DNA of 5,121 nucleotides from JAUXEH01 sp965602945 (GTDB lineage: Bacteria > Acidobacteriota > Aminicenantia > Aminicenantales > Aminicenantaceae): NCBI GenBank assembly GCA_965602945.1, contig CBFDBC010000234.1, forward strand, positions 1-5,121, given 5' to 3'. The stretch's first letter is position 1, and every line of letters begins with the position of its first letter. Both the position numbers and the translations under genes were made by a program. The notes below the pieces were generated by a model that saw nothing but the letters and a program-made list of their open reading frames with translations, was not told the origin of the DNA and did not search any database. Shown piece by piece: positions 1 through 5,121 of this stretch.

Positions 1-1821
1 ACGGGCGTTATTCAGAACGTGCCCGAACAGTCGTCCCTGCAGTTTGACTGCATCGCTCCCTTTGTGCTCGCTTTCGCGCCGAATTATCAGGAACCAGAGC
101 ATTGGGGAGGAAATCCTTTCCAGACCTTCGTCCTGCTGCACAGTGACGCCAACCGTCCCATGGTTGAGCAAAAGATCACGGCCATCGTGGGGAAATACAT
201 AAAGTCTGAATCCTCCCAGGCGTCATTTCATCTGTTTCCCCTGAAGCGGCTGCATCTGTATGCTCTACAGGGAGGGGGGCTCATCCAAGCCATTCTGATA
301 TTCTCCGGCATTGCGCTGTTCGTACTCCTGATCGCCTGCATCAACTTCACGAACCTCAGCACCGCCCAAGCCACCATGCGTGCCAAGGAAGTCGGAATGC
401 GCAAGGTCGTGGGTGCACGCAAATCGGACCTTGTCGCGCAGTTTATCGGGGAATCGCTGTTGATCTCTCTCTTCACACTGGCGATTGCAGTTGCACTCCT
501 GACACTTTTTGTGCCCGCGTTCAACCATCTTGTGGACAAACAGCTGTCACTGAGTTACCTGCATAAACCAACGGTTCTTTTCGGTTTCCTGGGAATTGCC
601 GTGACCGCGGGTCTTCTCGCAGGGATGTATCCCGCTCTGTATCTGTCGTCCTTCCAGCCGGGGCGCATCCTCAGGGGTTTGGGTCAAATGAACATCCGGA
701 GTTCAATGCGAAAGATCCTGGTGGTGTGTCAATTTTCACTTTCGATCGTTCTGATGATCTGCACCCTGGTGGTTTTTAAACAATTGGGATTCATGATGAA
801 CAAGGATTTGGGATTCGAACGGGAAAACCTGGTTCTGCTTCAGATGACCGACCGGATGCAGGCGGAGTACGGGCCCATAAAGGGCGACCTTGTGCAGAGT
901 CCGAAGATCCTCGGAGTGACAAGAAGCCTGCAGGGGCCGTGGAACATCGGATCCACGGTCGGCGCCGTAGAATGGGACGGCAAGCCTCCTGCTGAGTCCG
1001 TCAACCTGTTTTGGGATCATGTGGGTTACGACTACTTCGATGCCCTGGCATTGGAGATCATCGAAGGGCGGGCGTTTTCCCGGGACTTTGCCACTGACCA
1101 GGAAGAGGCTTACATCGTGAATCAGGAAGCCGCAAAGCTCATGGGGATGGACTCGCCGGTGGGGCAGCGGCTGTCCGTTTTCCGTAAACCGGGCAGGATC
1201 ATAGGCGTCGTAAAGAACTTCCACTTCCAGCCCCTATACCATGAGATCAAACCATTTGTTTTTATGCTGAGGCCCGATTCCGGATCCAACGCCTTTGTCA
1301 GGATCCGACCTGAGGGCATATCGGAAACTTTGGATTTTATTCGCAGCACCGCAGCCAAACATGCACCGGATTCACCCGCCGATCCTGTCTTTTTCAATGA
1401 TATCCTTACAAACTATATCTACACCTCGGAACAGCAAATCGGCCTCATAGCAGGATATTTTGCCTGTTTAGCCATGTTGATCTCCTGTTTGGGACTTTTC
1501 GGCCTCGCTGCATTTATGGCGGAACGGAGGACCAAAGAAATCGGCATTCGCAAGGTTGTCGGTGCTTCGGCCCGGGAAGTGGTGTTCATGTTGTCCCGGG
1601 ATTTTTCCAAATGGGTGCTGCTGTCCAATATATTTGCCTGGCCTGTGGCTTATTTTGCGATGCGGAAGGTGCTCGAGAAGTATGCCCACAGGGTGGATCT
1701 GGGTCTGGAATTATTCATTCTTCCGGGGCTGGCAGCCTTTGTCATAGCACTCTTGACTGTGAGCTACCAGACCCTCAGAGCGGCACGCTCCAACCCGGCC
1801 GATTCCCTCCGCTACGAATGA
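1..1821 (+). CDS. FtsX/MacB-family ABC transporter permease, 5'-truncated by the window edge
   Basis: This is the C-terminal 606 residues of an inner-membrane ABC permease of the FtsX/MacB type. Such proteins couple a cytoplasmic ATPase to periplasmic work, such as export or lipoprotein and peptide handling, rather than to a classic import channel. The frame is open from base 1. The first residues, TGVIQNVPEQSSLQFD, match the end of the first periplasmic MacB-like domain, so the true start lies upstream and the GTG at 19 is internal. Visible order: the end of periplasmic domain 1 (about 1-85); a first FtsX module with membrane helices near 93-116, 151-174 and 190-216 and the conserved RAKEVGMRKVVGA block (127-139); a helix near 238-259; periplasmic domain 2 (about 262-465); and a second FtsX module with helices near 480-505, 537-553 and 569-590 and the repeated block RRTKEIGIRKVVGA (509-522). 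It ends SNPADSLRYE, as is usual for the family. Full-length relatives have about 780-850 residues. No frameshift is seen. The substrate is unknown. It is convergent with the downstream operon and probably unrelated to it. Confidence 0.94.
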   Translation, partial: TGVIQNVPEQSSLQFDCIAPFVLAFAPNYQEPEHWGGNPFQTFVLLHSDANRPMVEQKITAIVGKYIKSESSQASFHLFPLKRLHLYALQGGGLIQAILIFSGIALFVLLIACINFTNLSTAQATMRAKEVGMRKVVGARKSDLVAQFIGESLLISLFTLAIAVALLTLFVPAFNHLVDKQLSLSYLHKPTVLFGFLGIAVTAGLLAGMYPALYLSSFQPGRILRGLGQMNIRSSMRKILVVCQFSLSIVLMICTLVVFKQLGFMMNKDLGFERENLVLLQMTDRMQAEYGPIKGDLVQSPKILGVTRSLQGPWNIGSTVGAVEWDGKPPAESVNLFWDHVGYDYFDALALEIIEGRAFSRDFATDQEEAYIVNQEAAKLMGMDSPVGQRLSVFRKPGRIIGVVKNFHFQPLYHEIKPFVFMLRPDSGSNAFVRIRPEGISETLDFIRSTAAKHAPDSPADPVFFNDILTNYIYTSEQQIGLIAGYFACLAMLISCLGLFGLAAFMAERRTKEIGIRKVVGASAREVVFMLSRDFSKWVLLSNIFAWPVAYFAMRKVLEKYAHRVDLGLELFILPGLAAFVIALLTVSYQTLRAARSNPADSLRYE

Positions 1822-1835
1822 GGGGGGAGGGTGGA
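1822..1835. other. 14-bp G-rich gap between convergent genes
   Basis: The stop codon of the + strand permease (TGA, 1819-1821) and the stop codon of the - strand racemase-like gene (TAA, 1836-1838) are separated only by GGGGGGAGGGTGGA. There is no room for a hairpin with a T-tract, and I see no convincing intrinsic terminator just inside either gene. Transcripts from the two sides probably overlap or end by a factor-dependent mechanism. The limits are seen directly; the transcription statement is inference. Confidence 0.8.
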
Positions 1836-2873
1836 TTATCTGCGGTTCATTGCCGGCCAGGTGTCGGCCACCTTGTATCCCCCGGGCCAGGGATCTCCCG
1901 GATCCAGCATGTGCTGATGTGTCCCCGTGACCCACGCGCGTCCTGATATGCTGGGGATGACGGCTTCCTTTTCGCCCACGCGGGTCTCCGATTCCAAACG
2001 GCAATGGAAGCGCGACCCGATGATAGATTCTCCGATGTACGGATCGCCTATTGCCAAAATCCCCTGCTTCTTTAGCACGGCCAGACGCGCGGAGCAGCCG
2101 GTGCCTGTAGGCGACCGGTCCAGCTTGCCCGGCCGGATCGCCACGGCATTGCGGCCCACATAGACTCCATCTTCCTTGACCAGCGGGGCGGTCATCTGGC
2201 AGAAGGAGATGTGCCGCCAATCCGGATTTTCCGGGTGAGTGAATCCCAGCTGTTCCGTAGCTGCTTGTGTGATCTTGATGCCGGCTTCGGCCATCTCGCG
2301 GGCCTCATCCGGAGAGAATGCGAATCCCAGGGCACCGGCCTCCACAATGACGAAACTGTCCCCTCCATAAGCGGTATCGACGGTCAGGGTCTCGAATCCT
2401 TTGACCTCCAGCCTGGCGCCCAGTTTGTCGACGAACGAGGGCACGTTGTGGATCGTCACGCGCTCAACCCTGCCGTCCCGGCAGGCCGCTACTGCCTGGA
2501 TCAAGCCTCCCGGCGCCTCCAGGGTCATTCTCGTCTCCGGCTCCTGCATGGGAAGAATGCCGGTTTCGAGCAGCACTGTCGCCACACAGAGGCTGTTCGA
2601 ACCCGACATGGGCGGCGTATCCTCCGGTTCCATGATGATGAATCCCATCTGTGCAGCGGGGTTCCTGGGGGGAACCAGAAGATTCACATGCCGGAAAACA
2701 CCTCCGCGCGGTTCATTCAACATGAAATTGCGAAGGGTCTTGTCTTTCGCGATCCATCGCGATTGTTCCCACAAGTTAGCACCCGGAGGAGGCGCCACCC
2801 CACCCACGATGACGTCTCCGACCTCGCCCTCGGCATGACAGCTGACGGTATGAATCACTTTAGAAATGTTCAT
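1836..2873 (-). CDS. Proline racemase-superfamily protein (hydroxyproline epimerase / trans-3-hydroxyproline dehydratase-like)
   Basis: This complete 345-residue protein is close to the usual length of the proline racemase family (about 310-390 residues). These cytoplasmic, cofactor-free enzymes take the alpha proton from proline or hydroxyproline with two active-site residues. They either re-protonate the opposite face (racemase or epimerase) or eliminate a beta hydroxyl (dehydratase). Family landmarks are the N-terminal HAEGEVGD (13-20), MSGSNSLC (89-96), the glycine-rich YGGDSF (169-174), DRSPTGTGCSAR (252-263) and a C-terminal SGRAWVTGTHQHMLDP block (310-325). The first catalytic position, Cys in classic MCGH enzymes, is Ser90. 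The second, Cys in racemases (DRSPCGTG) and Thr in trans-3-hydroxyproline dehydratases, is Thr256. The Thr argues against true proline racemase and leans toward dehydratase-type chemistry, but Ser/Thr is not a pair I can tie to a proven activity. The start ATG follows a strong GGAGGAGG site. It is the last gene of the operon, 3 bases after the isomerase-like gene. The family is certain; the substrate is unknown. Confidence 0.93.
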   Translation of the reverse strand: MNISKVIHTVSCHAEGEVGDVIVGGVAPPPGANLWEQSRWIAKDKTLRNFMLNEPRGGVFRHVNLLVPPRNPAAQMGFIIMEPEDTPPMSGSNSLCVATVLLETGILPMQEPETRMTLEAPGGLIQAVAACRDGRVERVTIHNVPSFVDKLGARLEVKGFETLTVDTAYGGDSFVIVEAGALGFAFSPDEAREMAEAGIKITQAATEQLGFTHPENPDWRHISFCQMTAPLVKEDGVYVGRNAVAIRPGKLDRSPTGTGCSARLAVLKKQGILAIGDPYIGESIIGSRFHCRLESETRVGEKEAVIPSISGRAWVTGTHQHMLDPGDPWPGGYKVADTWPAMNRR

Positions 2874-2876
2874 GGT

Positions 2877-4409
2877 TCAGGCCTCCTCCGTAACCAGGTG
2901 CTCCGGAGTCATGGTGTCATAGCATTCAAAGGGAATGCCGATCTCCTCTGCCACTGCCTTCAGCTCAGCCAGATAGTCACCCAATACGGTGATCGGATGA
3001 TTGGAGTTGATATGCCATTCGATCCTTCCGCAGAGCTTCAAATACCACTGCGGCCAGTCCGGGCTGCATTTTTTTGAACGCAACTGCCACTGCTCCTCTG
3101 TAGGAACATCCGTTACGCCGCGGCCGGCACAGAGATAAAGCTTATGGTTTTTGTAGGAAAAACGGGCCCATGTCACCACGCCGGGAACCCGCACGACCAC
3201 GGAGCTCGTGCCGCCCCCCTGTTTGAAATACATGTAGGTCTGACGTTCCGACCATGAACCGCGCAGGGAATCATGATCCCCGTAGGCGAAATAGGGGGCC
3301 AGTGCCCCCGAGTTGACAAACCAGTAGAGCCTCTGCTCCGCGTCCCAATATCTGAGGTCATTGAACCCGACCGGCTCCCCTCCACTGAGATGCTTCAGCA
3401 CCTGCATGGTCAAGGCCGCCCCGTCATCCGCTTCCGTGGCGGCGACCAGGGTTTCTCCATCCCCCTCGGGGCGCAGCCGGTTGTTCAAGAGTCCGATGGC
3501 AAGGTCCGTGGCGGGATAATGTTCGATCCAATCAAGCTGATCCTGGACGCCTATGAAATCCAGTTTGAACTGTTGTCTCAACTCCAGCAGCGCGAAATAG
3601 ACTTTCATCTGGAACAGGACCATCTCCTTGGTCAGTTCCTTCACGGGATCATCCCCTAAGCGGATTGCCATCCCTTTCTCCAGGAGGAAATTCATGGCCG
3701 TTTCCGCCCTTTCGGTGGGGATTTTTTCGGCCATTTTCAGCAGCCGTAATCCATCAAAGCCCTCGCGCACGATGCCGAAATGGCTCAGGAAATCGGCGTC
3801 CGATATCTTGTTCCACATCTGCATCGATCGCGGCCCGACGGCGCCATAGATGGAGCCGGACAGGTCCGCGATCACGTTTCGGGCGGCGGTGCGATGAGAT
3901 TCGTTTACGTCGATCGTGATGGTAAAGGACTCGGCTGGGGAATATGCGCCTTTATCAAGGAATGCAGCCAGGGGGCTGCGATATTTTTCGTGATCACTGA
4001 AGTCTTCCACAAATAATCGGCAGGTTTTGATCCCGACCTGTTCGGTCCCGGCAACTGCCGCCAGCAGTCCCACCGCACCGGGATAATCTGAGATGGCGCT
4101 TCCGAGCATAAGCTTGGGAGTATGCTTGGGAAGCTGCCACATCGGACTTACGGAAAAATCCGGGTAGGCCCAACCTCCCATGAAGTTGATGAATCGTTCA
4201 CCCCGGGCTCTTCGGATGACTTCAATTCCCTCGGCCACGCTCGAGACCGGCTTGTCCGGATTCAGGACTGTTGGATCCCAACCGGAGTCCTGGACAACTT
4301 GTATGAGGTTTGAAAGCTGCTGCTGCGTGACAGGCCACACTTCCGCATTCGGCTCGTCCCTGCTGTCCAGCGGAAGAAAGATATCAACCGTTTTCTTCAT
4401 TTTAGCCAT
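2877..4409 (-). CDS. L-fucose/L-arabinose isomerase-fold protein, probable metal-dependent sugar isomerase
   Basis: This protein has 510 residues, or 507 from the second ATG. It resembles the FucI/AraA fold group, cytoplasmic Mn-dependent aldose-ketose isomerases. Signs are GAVGPRSMQMW (189-199), which parallels the GxxGxRSMGM segment of L-fucose isomerase; TEADDGAALTMQVLKHLSGG (325-344), which parallels its CEADxxGALTM block; NDLRYW (350-355); and WHINSNHPITVLGDY (465-479) near the C-terminus. These place Glu326, Asp351 and His471 where E. coli FucI has its metal ligands Glu337, Asp361 and His528, so the metal site looks intact. It is shorter than FucI (about 590 residues). Its N-terminus (DIFLPLDSRDEPNAEVWPV) lacks the RRGG-type motif of true fucose isomerases, so the substrate may differ. 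No signal peptide or membrane segment is visible. The annotated ATG overlaps the upstream binding-protein gene by 13 bases; the ATG at 4398-4400 (Met4) would give a classic 4-base ATGA overlap. Upstream, GGGGG (4413-4417) lies 3 bases from the first ATG and 12 from the second, which favours neither. Fold membership is likely; the reaction is inferred. Confidence 0.85.
   Translation of the reverse strand: MAKMKKTVDIFLPLDSRDEPNAEVWPVTQQQLSNLIQVVQDSGWDPTVLNPDKPVSSVAEGIEVIRRARGERFINFMGGWAYPDFSVSPMWQLPKHTPKLMLGSAISDYPGAVGLLAAVAGTEQVGIKTCRLFVEDFSDHEKYRSPLAAFLDKGAYSPAESFTITIDVNESHRTAARNVIADLSGSIYGAVGPRSMQMWNKISDADFLSHFGIVREGFDGLRLLKMAEKIPTERAETAMNFLLEKGMAIRLGDDPVKELTKEMVLFQMKVYFALLELRQQFKLDFIGVQDQLDWIEHYPATDLAIGLLNNRLRPEGDGETLVAATEADDGAALTMQVLKHLSGGEPVGFNDLRYWDAEQRLYWFVNSGALAPYFAYGDHDSLRGSWSERQTYMYFKQGGGTSSVVVRVPGVVTWARFSYKNHKLYLCAGRGVTDVPTEEQWQLRSKKCSPDWPQWYLKLCGRIEWHINSNHPITVLGDYLAELKAVAEEIGIPFECYDTMTPEHLVTEEA
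2882..2889 (-). promoter_or_regulatory. Strong Shine-Dalgarno site for the racemase-like gene
   Basis: On the - strand GGAGGAGG lies 8 bases before the ATG at 2873. It sits inside the last codons of the preceding isomerase-like gene, whose TGA is 3 bases before the ATG. This fixes the start and suggests efficient, possibly coupled, translation of the last gene in the operon. Confidence 0.8.
4397..4400 (-). other. ATGA stop/start overlap between binding-protein and isomerase-like genes
   Basis: On the - strand the binding-protein gene ends with TGA (4399-4397), and an in-frame ATG of the next gene (4400-4398) shares two of those bases, giving ATGA. This is the usual arrangement for translational coupling by ribosome re-initiation. 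It makes the second ATG of the isomerase-like gene a serious alternative to the first (4409), which would add only Met-Ala-Lys. The bases are seen directly; the coupling is inference. Confidence 0.55.
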
Positions 4410-5121
4410 TCGCCCCCGGCTTCGATATTGTTTTGGGTATAAACTCGTGACATCAAGGTTATCTCTTTCTCTATCTCCTTCCCGGCGAGTATTTCAAGTG
4501 CGGTGGCTATCGCCTCTTTTCCCCCCGTCGGATATTCGAAACTTGCGGATAAGATCCCCTGCTTCACATAGATCTGGCCCTCGTGAGGGAGTCCGTCGAT
4601 CCCCACAAAGCGGATGTCCTGGTCTCTGCCGGCGGCCCTGGCGGCCAGGTAGGCTCCATGGGCGCCCGGATCATTGTGAGCGTAAACCAGGTCAATATCG
4701 CTGAACCGTGCCAAGGCGGATTCCATTTCCGTGCGGGCCTGAGGTTCCAGCCATTTCATGTCGGCTTCGAAAAGGATCTCGATACCACTCCCTTTGATCC
4801 CGTCCCGGAAGCCGGAATGACGGTCCTGTCCGGGCGTTGACGTCATAAGACCCTTCAATTCCACGACCTTACCTTCTCCGGCCAGATGTTCGACGATCCA
4901 CTGGCCCGCGGCTCTCCCGATCCGTTGGTTATCCGCGCCGATAAAACATGTGTAGTCATCGCCCAGGATCCTGCGGTCAAGGACGATCACGGGGATGCCC
5001 GCCTTAAAGGCCGCGGAAATCGGCGGGGTCAGAGGGGCCGCCTCCTTGGGAGATACGATGAGCAGGTCGACTTCAGCGCTGACGAATTCCTCGATCTGAG
5101 ATCTCTGCTTCAGGGAATCAT
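4397..5121 (-). CDS. Ribose-type periplasmic sugar-binding protein (ABC uptake), 5'-truncated by the window edge
   Basis: This is the C-terminal 240 residues of a type I periplasmic binding protein of the RbsB group, which carries a sugar to an ABC importer. The frame stays open to the right edge. The visible N-terminus (DSLKQRSQIEEFVSAEVDLL) is the normal first-lobe helix of the family, so the GTG at 4988-4990 is the Val of GIPVIVLDRR and not a start. The signal peptide and the first quarter or so are missing. Ligand residues known from E. coli RbsB can be matched: Asp48-Arg49 (RbsB Asp89-Arg90), Arg100 in QDRHSGF (Arg141), Asn149 in YAHNDPGAHG (Asn190) and Asp175 in VGIDGLP (Asp215). RbsB Gln235 is Glu195 here (SFEYPTGG). 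A pyranose or furanose sugar, or a polyol, is therefore likely, but not specifically ribose. It is the first visible gene of the operon. The ATPase and permease partners are not in view and may lie upstream. Confidence 0.94.
   Translation of the reverse strand, partial: DSLKQRSQIEEFVSAEVDLLIVSPKEAAPLTPPISAAFKAGIPVIVLDRRILGDDYTCFIGADNQRIGRAAGQWIVEHLAGEGKVVELKGLMTSTPGQDRHSGFRDGIKGSGIEILFEADMKWLEPQARTEMESALARFSDIDLVYAHNDPGAHGAYLAARAAGRDQDIRFVGIDGLPHEGQIYVKQGILSASFEYPTGGKEAIATALEILAGKEIEKEITLMSRVYTQNNIEAGGEWLK

Noticed and set aside
19..21. GTG as the start of the permease
   Set aside because: The frame is open upstream to base 1 and encodes TGVIQN, a normal continuation of the first periplasmic domain. 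The gene simply enters from outside the window.
736..1224. Open - strand frame of 162 codons inside the permease gene
   Set aside because: It is antisense to the conserved periplasmic domain 2 of the permease, and no domain is recognised in its product.
1859..1873. Small inverted repeat AGGTG-TCGGC-CACCT near the end of the racemase-like gene, as a terminator
   Set aside because: The stem has only 5 base pairs, lies inside coding sequence and has no following T-tract on either strand, so it is probably chance.
1711..2220. Open - strand frame of 169 codons overlapping the end of the permease and of the racemase-like gene
   Set aside because: It is out of frame with the real - strand gene, has an arginine/glycine-rich low-information product and no family resemblance.
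2211..3077. Long open + strand frame (288 codons) opposite the racemase-like and isomerase-like genes
   Set aside because: It lies wholly antisense to two genes with clear family motifs, crosses their junction and shows no recognisable domain. It is explained by GC-rich codon structure.
4988..4990. GTG as the start of the binding protein
   Set aside because: It is the Val in the conserved GIPVIVLDRR segment. A further 43 family-like residues are encoded up to the right edge.

Overview
The window holds four protein genes that fill almost every base. One gene on the + strand is cut by the left edge, and three genes on the - strand form a tight operon cut by the right edge. I see no RNA gene, mobile element, CRISPR array or other long repeat, and no gene-free stretch longer than 14 bases. 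By eye the base composition is moderately GC-rich and even throughout. The FtsX/MacB-type permease, with its IACINFTNLSTA and RAKEVGMRKVVGA blocks, is of a kind abundant in Bacteroidota and related FCB-group lineages, and also in Acidobacteriota-like and candidate phyla such as Latescibacterota, KSB1 and Aminicenantes. I therefore guess an environmental bacterium of that kind. The exact phylum cannot be fixed from this sequence.

Layout: (1) 1-1821, +, the C-terminal 606 residues of a large two-module ABC transporter permease. (2) 1822-1835, a G-rich gap of only 14 bases between convergent genes. (3) 1836-2873, -, a proline racemase-superfamily enzyme. (4) 2877-4409, -, a 510-residue protein of the L-fucose/L-arabinose isomerase fold. 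(5) 4397-5121, -, the C-terminal 240 residues of a ribose-type periplasmic sugar-binding protein.

The three - strand genes are transcribed right to left in the order binding protein, isomerase-like protein, racemase-like protein. They overlap by 4 or 13 bases at the first junction and are 3 bases apart at the second, so they are almost certainly one transcriptional unit. Its promoter, and probably the ABC ATPase and membrane permease that serve the binding protein, lie beyond the right edge. The likely job is uptake of a sugar or sugar-like compound followed by intracellular isomerisation, with a racemase or dehydratase step on an imino acid or related compound.

The most interesting point is the mix of a sugar isomerase-like enzyme, a sugar-binding protein and a proline racemase-family enzyme in one operon. 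The racemase-family protein also has Ser/Thr where the best-known members have Cys/Cys, Ser/Cys or Cys/Thr. This could be an uncharacterised catabolic route. The substrate cannot be read from the sequence.
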